64,000 bases of DNA from DASZIT01 sp052143315 (GTDB taxonomy: Bacteria; Actinomycetota; Acidimicrobiia; Acidimicrobiales; RAAP-2). Each line of letters opens with the position of its first letter. Within the stretch, counting starts at the first letter, position 1. Both the position numbers and the translations under genes were made by a program. Under the pieces are notes generated by a model, which was given only the letters and a program-made list of their open reading frames with translations, was not told where the DNA came from and did not search any database. Of the stretch, positions 32,422 through 41,700 are shown one piece after another. The stretch covers positions 1-64,000 of the forward strand of contig JBKQTE010000079.1 of the NCBI GenBank assembly GCA_052143315.1, given 5' to 3'.

Positions 32422-32859
32422 CTACCCGGCCCGGAGAGTCACCCGGAACTGGGCCGCCGGCGGTTTGGTCAACGGGCCGGTGGGTGCCAGGTCGAGCAGC
32501 AGCGAGAAGGTCCCGGCCTTCACCACCGTGAAGCGCAGGACCTGCAGATCCTGGCCGGACTGGCCGGGGTTGGAGGTGAACTGCGAGGCGCCGGCCTGGG
32601 CGAACCCGGGGCCGCCACCGGCCAGCTGCCAGACGTCACCGGTCGACTTCTCGTACGGGAGGTCGACCGTCACCTGGCCGGGCACCGAGACCCGCTTGGT
32701 CGTCCCGTTGTCCAGATGAGTGAGCGTCAGGGAGCCTCCGGTGGTCCGGGTGGTCGACACGGTGGGGACGGCCAGGTTGCCGGTCCCGCACGCCGCCATG
32801 GCCAGTGCCACACCCACCAGCGCGACAGCCGGGAGGCGGTGACGCGCTGGTGAGCTCAA
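32422..32859 (-). CDS. Small lipoprotein, possibly chagasin-like protease inhibitor
   Basis: A 145-residue protein starting at TTG (32859), with a lipoprotein signal (LPAVALVGVALAMAAC; Cys24). The mature part is about 120 residues of predicted beta structure. VDLPYEKSTGDVWQL resembles the NPTTGY-W loop of chagasin (I42) cysteine-protease inhibitors, and RFTVVKAGTFSLLLDLAPTG resembles the later strand pair of that fold. The characteristic RPW loop is not evident. It could also be an unrelated Ig-like lipoprotein. It lies downstream of the TetR gene on the same strand after 135 bases. Confidence 0.5.
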   Translation of the reverse strand: MSSPARHRLPAVALVGVALAMAACGTGNLAVPTVSTTRTTGGSLTLTHLDNGTTKRVSVPGQVTVDLPYEKSTGDVWQLAGGGPGFAQAGASQFTSNPGQSGQDLQVLRFTVVKAGTFSLLLDLAPTGPLTKPPAAQFRVTLRAG

Positions 32860-32994
32860 CCGCCCACGTCGACCCGGGTGGCGCTGACGGCGGACATGGC
32901 GGTGGGCACGGCCACCACGGTACCGGTCGCCGGAGTGGCCTGAGGACCGGGTTGGCCTGGGCCGGCCGTAGTGTTGGCGGAGGCGCGGGATGCG

Positions 32995-33831
32995 CTACTT
33001 CTTCTTCGTCGGCGTGGACGAGCCCGAGGACGAGCCCGAGGGCGATGGCAACCCCACGTCGGCACCCGCCCCCTTCTCCTTGGCCGCCTTCACCTGGGCG
33101 GTGCGGGCGGCGGCCGCTCCCCCGCCCACCACCGGTCCGGTCCGCGGCCGGGGACCGTCGGACCCGGGCACCTGGGCGCCCTCCGGCACCGGTCGCCCGG
33201 TGACCGCCCAGTGCAGCAGCCGGGCCTGGCTGTCGACCAGCGAGGCGGTCCGGATCCCCCAGAATTCGAACCCGTATCGGTGCCCGGCCACTTGGGCCAG
33301 CATGGCGATCAGGGTGCCGGCGGCGGCCATGGGGTCCGAGCCGGCCGGGGAGCCGTCGCTGGTGGTGGCGATCACCCGGGCCAGGGTCACCGTCACGGCG
33401 TTGAGCGCCCGGACCCGCAGGCCCTGGAAGCGGAGATCGCCCTCGACGGTGGTGAGCTCGACCACCCGGAACACGGCCCGGTTGGTCTCCCAGTACTCCA
33501 TGAACCCCTCGACCACCGCCACCGCGGTGTCCCAGCTCGCACCCTCGGACCAGTCGCCGTCGACCAGGCCGGCCAGGACGCCGGCTCCCTCCACCAGCTC
33601 CTCGGCCAGCACGGTGATGGCCGCCTCGACGTTCTCGAAGTACTGGTAGAAGGTGGCCGGCGAGGTACCCGCCTCCCGGGCGATGTCGATGACCTTGATC
33701 GACCGCCACGGGGTGGCCACCAGCAGGCCGGCGGTGGACTCGAGCAGGCGCTGACGGGTCGCCCGTCCCCGCCGTCCGGGTACCCGTCCGTCCGTGGTGG
33801 CGATGAGTTCCGGGTCGTCGGGAAGCGCCAT
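32995..33831 (-). CDS. TetR-family transcriptional regulator
   Basis: A 278-residue regulator. The N-terminal helix-turn-helix is clear: TRQRLLESTAGLLV...SIKVIDIAREAGTSPATFYQYFENVEAAITVLAEEL (residues about 23-75). The C-terminal ligand-binding half contains VEGFMEYWETNRAVFRVVE. A disordered Ser/Pro/Gly tail ends in KKK. It is divergent from the second TetR gene across an 87-base gap that holds a perfect TGAC-N5-GTCA site. The site overlaps the expected -35 region of this gene (-10 TACCAT at 33841-33846), so autorepression is plausible. It is one of two candidates for the regulator that reads the palindrome family. Confidence 0.82.
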   Translation of the reverse strand: MALPDDPELIATTDGRVPGRRGRATRQRLLESTAGLLVATPWRSIKVIDIAREAGTSPATFYQYFENVEAAITVLAEELVEGAGVLAGLVDGDWSEGASWDTAVAVVEGFMEYWETNRAVFRVVELTTVEGDLRFQGLRVRALNAVTVTLARVIATTSDGSPAGSDPMAAAGTLIAMLAQVAGHRYGFEFWGIRTASLVDSQARLLHWAVTGRPVPEGAQVPGSDGPRPRTGPVVGGGAAAARTAQVKAAKEKGAGADVGLPSPSGSSSGSSTPTKKK

Positions 33832-33840
33832 GGAGCACCA

Positions 33841-33846
33841 ATGGTA
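33841..33846 (-). promoter_or_regulatory. Likely -10 element of the minus-strand TetR gene
   Basis: On the minus strand TACCAT lies nine bases before the ATG at 33831. The palindrome at 33865-33877 falls in the matching -35 region. Confidence 0.45.
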
Positions 33847-33864
33847 GTGAGGGTCGACAAGTCA

Positions 33865-33877
33865 TGACGGACCGTCA
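33865..33877. promoter_or_regulatory. Perfect TGAC-N5-GTCA operator between divergent TetR genes
   Basis: TGACGGACCGTCA is a perfect palindrome with 6-base arms around one central A. It is located between the starts of the two divergent TetR genes (33831 and 33919). Regulators of this family usually bind such a site to control themselves. Confidence 0.65.
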
Positions 33878-33906
33878 GGTCACCGGGGGGCGAAGGCGCA
33901 CCAGAG

Positions 33907-33912
33907 TAGGGT
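33907..33912 (+). promoter_or_regulatory. Likely -10 element of the KstR-like gene
   Basis: TAGGGT lies six bases before the ATG at 33919, a leaderless arrangement. Confidence 0.5.
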
Positions 33913-33918
33913 GAGCTG

Positions 33919-34521
33919 ATGGCGAACCGGCCGGTGCCACGCACCCTGACCCGTGCCCAGCAGGCCCGGCGCCAACGGGTGGTCGACGCCGCCATGTCCC
34001 TCGGCCTGGACGGCGGGTACGAGGCCGTCCAGATGCGCGACGTCGCCGCCCGGGCCGACGTGGCCATGGGCACGGTGTACCGCTACTTCACCAGCAAGGA
34101 CCACCTGCTGGCCGCCGCCCTGGTGTACTGGGTCGAACAGCTCGACGCCCGCCTGTCCCAACTCCCGGCCCGGGGGGACACCGCCGCCGAGCGGGTCATC
34201 GACGTCCTCGACCGGGCCCTGCGGGCCATGGGCCGCCAGCCCCAGCTGGTGGGGGCGGTCTTCACCGCCCTCGCCTCCCCCGACCCGGCCGCCGTCGAGT
34301 CCCAGCAGCAGGTGTCGGTCCTGATGGAGGGGATCATCACCCGCGCCATCGGCGAGCCCCACCCCCCCAATCTGAGTGACCGGGCCCGCATCCTCGGGCA
34401 CGTCTGGTACTCCGCCCTGGTGGGCTGGGTGAACGGGTGGAGCAACATGAGCCGCGTCCACGACGAGTTGGTGGTGGCCGTGGGTCTGCTGCTGCCGGCC
34501 GACATCTACGCCGTGGCCTGA
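33919..34521 (+). CDS. KstR-like TetR-family regulator
   Basis: A 200-residue TetR regulator whose DNA-binding region (GGYEAVQMRDVAARADVAM followed by GTVYRYFTSKDHLLAAAL) is strikingly like that of mycobacterial KstR, the repressor of steroid uptake and degradation that responds to CoA esters of steroid acids. The ligand domain contains DRARILGHVWYSALVGWVNG, also KstR-like in layout. It lies about 18 kb from the ring-degradation block and diverges from a second TetR gene. No KstR-type AACnnGTT palindrome was seen near it, whereas a TGAC-N5-GTCA palindrome is. Whether it binds that site is open. Confidence 0.78.
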   Translation: MANRPVPRTLTRAQQARRQRVVDAAMSLGLDGGYEAVQMRDVAARADVAMGTVYRYFTSKDHLLAAALVYWVEQLDARLSQLPARGDTAAERVIDVLDRALRAMGRQPQLVGAVFTALASPDPAAVESQQQVSVLMEGIITRAIGEPHPPNLSDRARILGHVWYSALVGWVNGWSNMSRVHDELVVAVGLLLPADIYAVA

Positions 34522-34576
34522 GCCGACCGACCTGGTCGCCCTCGGGGGTCGACCCACCCCAGCCCCGAACGCTTGC

Positions 34577-34582
34577 TACCGT
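34577..34582 (+). promoter_or_regulatory. Likely -10 element of the ABC exporter operon
   Basis: TACCGT lies five bases before the ATG at 34588, in the leaderless arrangement seen elsewhere in the window. Confidence 0.5.
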
Positions 34583-34587
34583 CTGAC

Positions 34588-35595
34588 ATGCCCTCGGCCA
34601 TCGAAGTGCAGCATCTGACCAAACACTTCCGCGAGGTCCTGGCCGTCAACGACCTCAGCTTCGAGGTGGAGACCGGACGGGTGACGGGCTTCCTGGGCCC
34701 CAACGGCTCCGGCAAGACCACCACCCTCCGCATGCTGCTGGGCCTGGTCCACATCACCGCCGGGGTGGCCACCTTCGGCGGACGGCGCTACGTGGAGATC
34801 GAGCACCCGATCCGCCACGTGGGGGCCGTGCTGGAGGCCACCAGCTTCCATCCCTCGCGGCGGGCGGAGGACCACCTGAAGATGGTGGCCATCGGGGCCG
34901 GCATCCCGCTGTCCCGGGTCGGCGAGACGCTGGAGCTGGTCGGCCTGTCCGACGTCGGACGGCGCCGGGTGGGGAAGTTCTCGCTGGGGATGCGCCAGCG
35001 CCTGCAGCTGGCCACCGCCCTGCTCGGCGACCCGGAGATCCTCATCCTCGACGAGCCGGCCAACGGGCTCGATCCCCAGGGCATCCAGTGGCTCCGGACG
35101 TTCATCCGCCACCAGGCCGCCATCGGCCGGTCGGTGCTGGTCTCCTCCCACCTGCTGTCCGAGATGGAGGAGACCGTCGACGACGTGGTGATCGTGTCGC
35201 AGGGCCAGCTGGTCCTCCAGACCACCCTGGCCGACTTGTCCACCCGGGCCGGGACCAGCACCGGCATGCGGGTACGGTCACCGGAGATCGGCCGGCTCAC
35301 CGGCGTCCTGGCCACCTCCAACGTGGCGTTCCGACCGATCGCCCCCGACACCATCGCCATCGACGGCGCCAGCCCCGAGTGGCTGGGGCCATTGCTGGCC
35401 CAACACCAGATCGTCGTCTACGAGCTGGTGCACGAGAAGGGCAGCCTGGAAGACGTGTTCCTCACCCTCACCAAGGGGTTCGACGCCGCCATTCCCGGGG
35501 CCCCGTCGCTCGGTGCCCCCCCGGGTGGCAGCCAGGCTCCCCCGCCGGGCGGCACGCCACCGACGCCAGGGCCGATGCCCGGAGGCCAGTCGTGA
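34588..35595 (+). CDS. ABC transporter ATP-binding protein (DrrA-like exporter type)
   Basis: A 335-residue ATPase of an ABC-2 exporter. It has Walker A FLGPNGSGKTTTLR, the signature KFSLGMRQRLQLATAL, Walker B LILDEPANGLDP, and the H-loop SSHLLSEME. The family C-terminal segment follows. A 40-residue Pro/Gly tail (APPGGSQAPPPGG...) ends the protein. The GTG of the permease gene overlaps its stop. Members of this group export drugs, lipids or bacteriocins, or act as ABC-2 subunits of unknown cargo. The substrate here is unknown. Confidence 0.88.
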   Translation: MPSAIEVQHLTKHFREVLAVNDLSFEVETGRVTGFLGPNGSGKTTTLRMLLGLVHITAGVATFGGRRYVEIEHPIRHVGAVLEATSFHPSRRAEDHLKMVAIGAGIPLSRVGETLELVGLSDVGRRRVGKFSLGMRQRLQLATALLGDPEILILDEPANGLDPQGIQWLRTFIRHQAAIGRSVLVSSHLLSEMEETVDDVVIVSQGQLVLQTTLADLSTRAGTSTGMRVRSPEIGRLTGVLATSNVAFRPIAPDTIAIDGASPEWLGPLLAQHQIVVYELVHEKGSLEDVFLTLTKGFDAAIPGAPSLGAPPGGSQAPPPGGTPPTPGPMPGGQS

Positions 35596-36365
35596 TCGCC
35601 GTCATCCGCTCCGAGTGGCTGAAGCTCCGGACCACGGCGGTGCCGTGGGTGCTCGCCAGCATCGCCCTGATCATCAACGGTCTGCTCATCCTGGTCATCT
35701 TCCTCCGCCACGACCCTGCAACTGGCGGCGACACCGTCCCCCACACCACCCAGCAGCTCAAGAACCTGGTCGGCTCCGGGTTCCAGGGGTATCTCTTCGC
35801 CCTGTTGCTGGGGGTGCTGTGCATCACCACCGAGTTCCGCCACAAGACGGCCACCACGGCGTTTCTGGTGACGCCGGTGCGCCCGGTGTTCGTGGGCGGC
35901 AAGATGATCCTGGCCGCCATCGCCGGCGCCGGCCTGGCCGTGATCATGCTGATCGCCACCCTGATCGGTGGCGGCCTCACCCTGGTGGCCCGGGGTGGCT
36001 CGTTCTCCGCCATGCTCCACCAGCTGCCGGCGGTGGCCCCCGGGATGATCCTGGTGTTCGCCCTCTTCGCCATCCTGGGTGTGGGGGTGGGCTCGGTGCT
36101 GACCAACCAGGTGGCCGCCATCATCGTGGTGCTGGGATGGTTCATCATCCTCGAAGGCATTCTGGTGAGCCTGGTCAACAGCGCCGAGAAGTGGGTGCCG
36201 ACCGGCGCGGCCCTGGCCGCCTCCAACCTCACCCGGGGGATGGGGCAGGGCGGGCAGACGTACGGGCTGTTCAACCAGTGGCAGGGCACCCTGTTGATGC
36301 TCGGATACGGGCTGCTCTTCGCCGCCATCGGCTCGTTCATCCTGACCCGGCGCGACATCACCTGA
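35592..36365 (+). CDS. ABC-2 type transporter permease
   Basis: A 257-residue membrane protein with about six hydrophobic helices (VPWVLASIALIINGLLILVIF, YLFALLLGVLCITTEF, GKMILAAIAGAGLAVIMLIATLIGG, MILVFALFAILGVGVGS, VAAIIVVLGWFIILEGILVSLV, LLMLGYGLLFAAIGSFI). TTEFRHKTATTAFLVTP is typical of ABC-2 permeases. The GTG start overlaps the ATPase stop (GTGA), so the two form one complex. Confidence 0.85.
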   Translation: MIAVIRSEWLKLRTTAVPWVLASIALIINGLLILVIFLRHDPATGGDTVPHTTQQLKNLVGSGFQGYLFALLLGVLCITTEFRHKTATTAFLVTPVRPVFVGGKMILAAIAGAGLAVIMLIATLIGGGLTLVARGGSFSAMLHQLPAVAPGMILVFALFAILGVGVGSVLTNQVAAIIVVLGWFIILEGILVSLVNSAEKWVPTGAALAASNLTRGMGQGGQTYGLFNQWQGTLLMLGYGLLFAAIGSFILTRRDIT

Positions 36366-36428
36366 CCGACCGGCGGCGCGAAGACACGCCGCGCCACCAG
36401 TCCGGGGCGCCACGTTGACGCTCCAGTC

Positions 36429-36442
36429 GTTGACATGTGAAC
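36429..36442. promoter_or_regulatory. Palindrome, candidate MarR operator
   Basis: GTTGACATGTGAAC reads as GTTnACATGTnAAC, a palindrome with one mismatched pair (positions 4 and 11). It ends eight bases before the GTG proposed as the MarR start, a usual position for autoregulation of MarR-MFS operons. Confidence 0.5.
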
Positions 36443-36450
36443 ATTCTGAG

Positions 36451-37101
36451 GTGACCTGCATCCCGGACGCCCCGGACGACCGCGCCACCGACATCCCGTT
36501 CTACGAGCTGTTCGACGAGCCCTCCTCCCCGGAGGTCCGAGAGACGATCGCCGGCTTCCTCAACCTCTGCTTCGCCCGGGCCCTCCTCGAGGAGGGCCTC
36601 GACCGGCAGCTGCGCTCGGCCGCCGACATCTCCCTGGCCCAGCACGAGGTGCTCTACCGGCTCAGCCTGGCCCCGGGTGGCCGGCTGCGGATGGCCGAGC
36701 TGGCCGACATGCTGCTGGCCTCCAAGAGCGGCGCCTCGCGGCTGGTCGACCGGATGGCCGGAGCCGGCCTGGTGGCCCGCCAGTCGTCGGCCGGCGACCG
36801 TCGAGTGGTGTTCGCGGTGCTCACCCCCGCCGGGCGGGCGACCCTGGTCCGCTCCGGCCCGGCCTTCAAGGCCGGGGTGATCGCCGCCTTCGGGGTCCAT
36901 CTCGACGACGACGACCACCGGGCCCTGCGGCGTATCCTGAAGAAGCTGCTCGCCGCCCACGGTGCCTGGGACGTCCGGCGGTGCGAGCCGCCAATGGTGC
37001 GATCGGCGGATCCGGGAAGTGACCGACACATCGGCGCCCCCGTCGGCACCACCCCGCCGGCCCGCCGGCCCGCCCCCTCGACGAGACGAGGAGCTGTGTG
37101 A
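36451..37101 (+). CDS. MarR-family transcriptional regulator
   Basis: A winged-helix regulator of about 216 residues. QLRSAADISLAQHEVLYRLSLAPGGRLRMAELADMLLASKSGASRLVDRMAGAGLVARQSSAGDRRVVFAVLTPAGRATL contains the recognition helix and the wing with the DRR motif. The stop overlaps the ATG of an MFS exporter by one base, the classic MarR-MFS pairing in which the regulator represses its own operon and is released by the exported compound. The start is uncertain: GTG at 36451 is chosen because a palindrome lies just upstream. A TTG at 36415 would place that palindrome inside the gene. About 35 disordered residues follow the domain. Confidence 0.8.
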   Translation: MTCIPDAPDDRATDIPFYELFDEPSSPEVRETIAGFLNLCFARALLEEGLDRQLRSAADISLAQHEVLYRLSLAPGGRLRMAELADMLLASKSGASRLVDRMAGAGLVARQSSAGDRRVVFAVLTPAGRATLVRSGPAFKAGVIAAFGVHLDDDDHRALRRILKKLLAAHGAWDVRRCEPPMVRSADPGSDRHIGAPVGTTPPARRPAPSTRRGAV

Positions 37102-38687
37102 TGGAGAAGAAGTGGTGGACGCTCATGGCGGTGTGCACGGGGACGTTCATGCTGCTGCTGGACATCACCGTCGTCAACGTGGCGCTGCCGGACATCCAGC
37201 ACTCGCTGCACTCGACGTTCAGCGACCTCCAATGGGTGATCGACGCCTACTCGCTGACCCTGGCTGCGTTTCTGCTGACCGCCGGAGTGGTCGGCGACAT
37301 GTTCGGTCGTCGCGAGGTCTTCGCCATCGGCCTGGGGATCTTCTCGGTGTCGTCGCTGCTCTGCGGGCTGTCCACCTCCTCGCTGATGCTCAACTTGTCG
37401 CGGGCCGCCCAGGGCGTGGGTGGAGCCATCATGTTCGCCACCTCGCTGGCCCTGATCGCCCAGGCCTTCCAGGGCCGGGAGCGGGGCACCGCCTTCGGCA
37501 TCTACGGAGCGGTGATCGGCGGGGCGGTGGCCGTCGGGCCGCTGGTCGGCGGGGCCATCACCGCCAGCATCGGGTGGCGGTGGATCTTCTTCGTCAACAT
37601 CCCCATCGGCGTGGTGGCCGTGATCATCACCCTGGTCAAGATCGACGAGTCGAAGGACCCGAACACCCGCCGCGTCGACTGGGTCGGCTTCATCTCCTTC
37701 TCACTGGCGCTCTTCATGCTGGTCTTCGCCCTGGTCCGCGGGAACGACAAGGGGTGGGGCAGCCCCACCATCGTCGGGCTGCTGATCGGCGCCGGGGTGT
37801 TGTTGGCCGTGTTCTTAGCGGCGGAGTGGAGGCAGAAGGAGCCGATGCTCGACCTGCGGCTCTTCAGGCGACCGGCCATGGTCGGGGTGTCCATCGCCAC
37901 CTTCTCCATCGCCGCCTCCATCTTCGCCATGTTCCTCTACCTGACCCTCTATATCCAGGACGTCCTCGGCTACGGCCCACTCCAGGCGGGCCTGCGGTTC
38001 CTGCCCCTCACCGTGCTGGCCTTTCTGGTGGCTCCGATCTCCGGAAAGCTGACCGTCAGGGTCCATTCGCGTTACCTGATGGGGACCGGCCTCCTGCTGG
38101 TGGCGGTCGGCTGCTACCTCATGGCCTTCACCACCGCCGACTCGGCATGGACGGTACTCCTTCCCGGCTTCATCGTCTCGGGGATCGGGATCGGGATCTC
38201 CAACCCGGTGATGGCGTCGGCCTCGGTGGCGGTGGTCCCGCCCGAGCGGAGCGGCATGGCCTCGGGATCGTCGAACACCTTCCGCCAGGTGGGCATCGCC
38301 ACCGGCATCGCCGGGCTGGGCGCCGTCTTCCAGAGCCAGGTCCAGACCAAGACGCTGGCGGCGCTGTCGCACTCCGAGACGGGTCGCCTGGTGCTGGCCC
38401 GCGGCGGCTCCCAGCTCCGCGCGGCCATCACCGGCGGGGGCGTTCGGGCTGCCTCGTCGGCGATTCCGTTGCCCGCTGCCCGTCAGGCTCTGCTCCACGC
38501 CTACCAGGTGGGATTCACCTCCACCCTCGACCACCTCATGATCATCGCCACGGTGATCGCGGCGGTGGGATCGGTGGCCGCCTTCGCCCTGGTGCGCCAG
38601 CGTGACTTCGTGGTGAGCCACGGGGCCCCGCAGGGGGGCACGGCTGGTCGCCCGACCCACCTCGAGACCTCGCCGGTCGCCGGCTAG
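37101..38687 (+). CDS. MFS multidrug exporter, DHA2 (14-helix) family
   Basis: A 528-residue drug:proton antiporter of the EmrB/QacA type. The first helix carries the motif LLDITVVNVALPDIQ; GDMFGRREVFAIGLG is motif A; FGIYGAVIGGAVAVGPLVGGAI is the antiporter motif region. About 14 hydrophobic helices can be counted. GAGGAG (37088-37093) lies seven bases before the ATG; a GTG three bases earlier is in frame. It is coupled to the MarR gene and likely induced by its substrate. Confidence 0.9.
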   Translation: MEKKWWTLMAVCTGTFMLLLDITVVNVALPDIQHSLHSTFSDLQWVIDAYSLTLAAFLLTAGVVGDMFGRREVFAIGLGIFSVSSLLCGLSTSSLMLNLSRAAQGVGGAIMFATSLALIAQAFQGRERGTAFGIYGAVIGGAVAVGPLVGGAITASIGWRWIFFVNIPIGVVAVIITLVKIDESKDPNTRRVDWVGFISFSLALFMLVFALVRGNDKGWGSPTIVGLLIGAGVLLAVFLAAEWRQKEPMLDLRLFRRPAMVGVSIATFSIAASIFAMFLYLTLYIQDVLGYGPLQAGLRFLPLTVLAFLVAPISGKLTVRVHSRYLMGTGLLLVAVGCYLMAFTTADSAWTVLLPGFIVSGIGIGISNPVMASASVAVVPPERSGMASGSSNTFRQVGIATGIAGLGAVFQSQVQTKTLAALSHSETGRLVLARGGSQLRAAITGGGVRAASSAIPLPAARQALLHAYQVGFTSTLDHLMIIATVIAAVGSVAAFALVRQRDFVVSHGAPQGGTAGRPTHLETSPVAG

Positions 38688-38757
38688 TGGGCGACAGCCC
38701 GGCCCACGGCTAACGTGGGCGGCGACGGTGGGGACCGGTGGACGATGGGGGATCAGC

Positions 38758-41700
38758 GTGAGTCACATCGGCGGGTCGCGCACGCTGGGACGCCGCGGTC
38801 GACGCACCGCCATGGTGGCGGCGGCGCTGGCCATCGGTGTCCTTCCGGTGTTGACGTCGGCGCCACCGCCGGCCGCTGCCGCAGTGCAGGTGTCCGCCGA
38901 TGGACCCACCGGCATGGACCTTGACGCTGCCTGGGCCGACTACACCACCGGTGACCCGAACGTCACGATCGCCTACGTGGAGGGCGGCATCAACTGGCAC
39001 CTGTCGGACGCCGCCACCCTTGCCGGCGCGGTCGCCGTCAACTGGCACGCCACCCCGGTGCCGTGCACCGGCGCCACGCTGGCCACCGCCACCATGGTGG
39101 TGGGCGGCGTCACCAAGCCCTGCGCCACTGTCTACTCCTCGGACGAGGCCGACTACGACCCCGACGGATCGGGCATCGTCGACGCCACCCAGTGGGCGGA
39201 CGACCCACGGGTCCACGACAGCAACCACAACGGCGTCATCGACCCCGAGGACCTGATCGCGGCCTTCTCCGACGGCATCGACCACGAAGGGCTCGGCTAC
39301 ACCAACGACATCTCCGGGTGGGACTTCTACGACAACCAGAACGACCCGGCCACCATCGACACCGCCTACGGCCACGCCAACAGCCAGATGGACGTCATCC
39401 ACCACGAGTGCCCCCGCTGTACCATCCTGCCCATCAAGGCGGGGGACGAGGCGCTCGATCCCACCGACAACCTGGCCAAGGCGTGGCAGTTCGCCGCCGA
39501 CGAGGGGGCCAAGGTGATCGTGTCGGTCACCGCCGACCTGGGGTACTCGGCCTTCGCCCGTCAGGTCATCGACGAGCTGCACCAGAAAGGGGTCATCGTC
39601 GTGGAGGCCTCCAACGACTTCGACTCCACCGACCATCAGGGAGGCATGTACTGGCCGTACGTGCTCCCCGGCAACGGCGCCGTACCCACCCCCGACGGCA
39701 CCAAGTGGACCCGCTCCGACCTCACCTCGTGGGGCACCCACGCCATGTTCACCGTGGCCACCGGCGGGGGCAGCACCTCGGAGTCGACGCCCACCACCGG
39801 GGGGATCCTCGGGCTGCTGCTTTCGTACGGCGACCTCGCCTTCAGCCGGCACCTGATCCCCCAGCCGTTGACCGGCCCGGAGGCGGTGCAGGTCCTGGCC
39901 GAGACGGCCAAGCCGTTCACCGACCCCACCCTCGGATGGCCCGGCACCCCGGTCACCCCGGGATCGCCGGACGATTGGAGCGAGCAGTACGGCTACGGGA
40001 TGCCCGACCTCGCCGACGCCATGGCCCAGGTGGCGGCCGGATCGGCCCCGGCCGCGGCCGCGATCGAGTCCCCCGACTGGTACTCGACGTTCGACCCGAC
40101 GGCCACCTCCGCGGTGCCGGTCACCGGCTCGATCGAGGCGGCTACCCCGAGCACCGACTTCACGTGGTCGCTGGAGGCGGCCACCGGGGGCCAGCCGGCC
40201 GACGGTACCTTTGTCACCATCGGCTCCGGTGCGGGCACCGGCAGCTTCTCGGGGACGCTCGGCACCCTCGACCTGTCCACCATCCCCGCCTCGTTCTACG
40301 AGGCACCGGCGGCGCTCTCGACGGACAAGGCGGACTCCACCAACGACCAGTACGCGGTCACCTTCCGCCTGGTGGTGACCGAGTCCGGCGGGCTGATCAG
40401 CGAGGACCGGCGGGCCGTCGACGTGACCCACGATCCCTCGCTGCTCCTGGGCTACCCGAAGGCCATCGACCCCGGCAGTGCCGGAGCCGGCTCGGCCGGG
40501 CCCACCGGCACCGACAGCCGGGCCAGCGCCGAAAGCTCACCCCAGCTGGCCGACCTCCAGGGGACCGGTCAGCTCGACGAGATCTTCGGCGACAGCTCGG
40601 GCACCGTGCACGCCATCGACCCGTCCACCGGTGACGAGCTCCCCGGCTGGCCGGTCCACGTCCAGGCCGAGGCCGGGTTCGTCCCCCATGCCGGCATCGA
40701 CCCGGGCGACCAGCCCATCATCGGGACGGTGGCGGTCGGCGACCTCGACCACAACGGACTGCTTTCGGTGGTGGTCTCCACCGTCGACGGTACCGTCGAC
40801 GTGTTCGACAGCGCCGGTCAGCTCGACCCGGGGTGGCCCCAGCGGATGGACATCGGGGTGGCACCCCCGGCCATCCCCCGCCCCGAAGAGCCCAACGTCC
40901 GGCTGCCGGTCACCGAGGCCACCGCCAGCCCCATCCTGGCCGACCTCGAGGGCAACGGCGTGCTCGACATCGTGGCGGCCGGGGGCGACGGGTACCTCCA
41001 TGCCTGGCGGCCCGACGGGCAGCCGGTGCCCGGCTGGCCGGTGAAGGTGGCCCTACCGTCCTCGTTCCGGGTGAAGGCGGGCTACACCCTCGAGGACGAC
41101 CAGCGGCTGGTGGCCACGCCCACCGCCGCCTGGCTGGACGGGAAGATCAGCGGGGACGGGCCGAACGGTGAAGACACTCCGCCCGACATCGTGGAGCGCA
41201 GCCAGTTCACCCAGATCACCGGGCCCGGGACCCAGCCGCTCCCGTTCTCCGAGGTCTTCGCCTACGGTCCGAGCGGCAACCTCCTCCCGGGGTGGCCGAC
41301 CACCGTCCAGGGCCTGGTGGAGTTCTACGGCTCGGCCCAGGACGCCATCACCGAGGGCTCCAGCTCGCCGGTGGCGGCCGACGTGGACGGCAGCGGCCGG
41401 GACGTGGTGGCCGACAGCCCGGTGTGGACGCCACCGGTCGAGATCTCCGGCAGCGGGCAGGTGGTCGGGTCGTACGGGAGCTCGTCGTCGGCCATCACCT
41501 CCCTGCTGGCCACCGAGGCGGCGGCCGGCGGCTCGGCGGCGACGTGCCAGACCCATCCCCCGCCGGACACCCCGATCTCCTTCGCCTCCTCCGGCGCCTT
41601 CGGGACGGTGGGCGGCTCCCTGGTCTACGCCCAGGCCCAGATCGGGGCGGCCAGCTTCGGCTGCCTGCAGTACCCCGACGCCGGGCTGGCCCTGAACGAG

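Noticed and set aside
33832..33918. Search for a mycobacterial KstR-type site (AACnnGTT) between the TetR genes
   Set aside because: None was found; the only palindrome is TGAC-N5-GTCA.
36415..36450. TTG at 36415 as the MarR start
   Set aside because: It is possible, but TTG is rare here and would bury the palindrome in coding sequence; the GTG at 36451 fits better.
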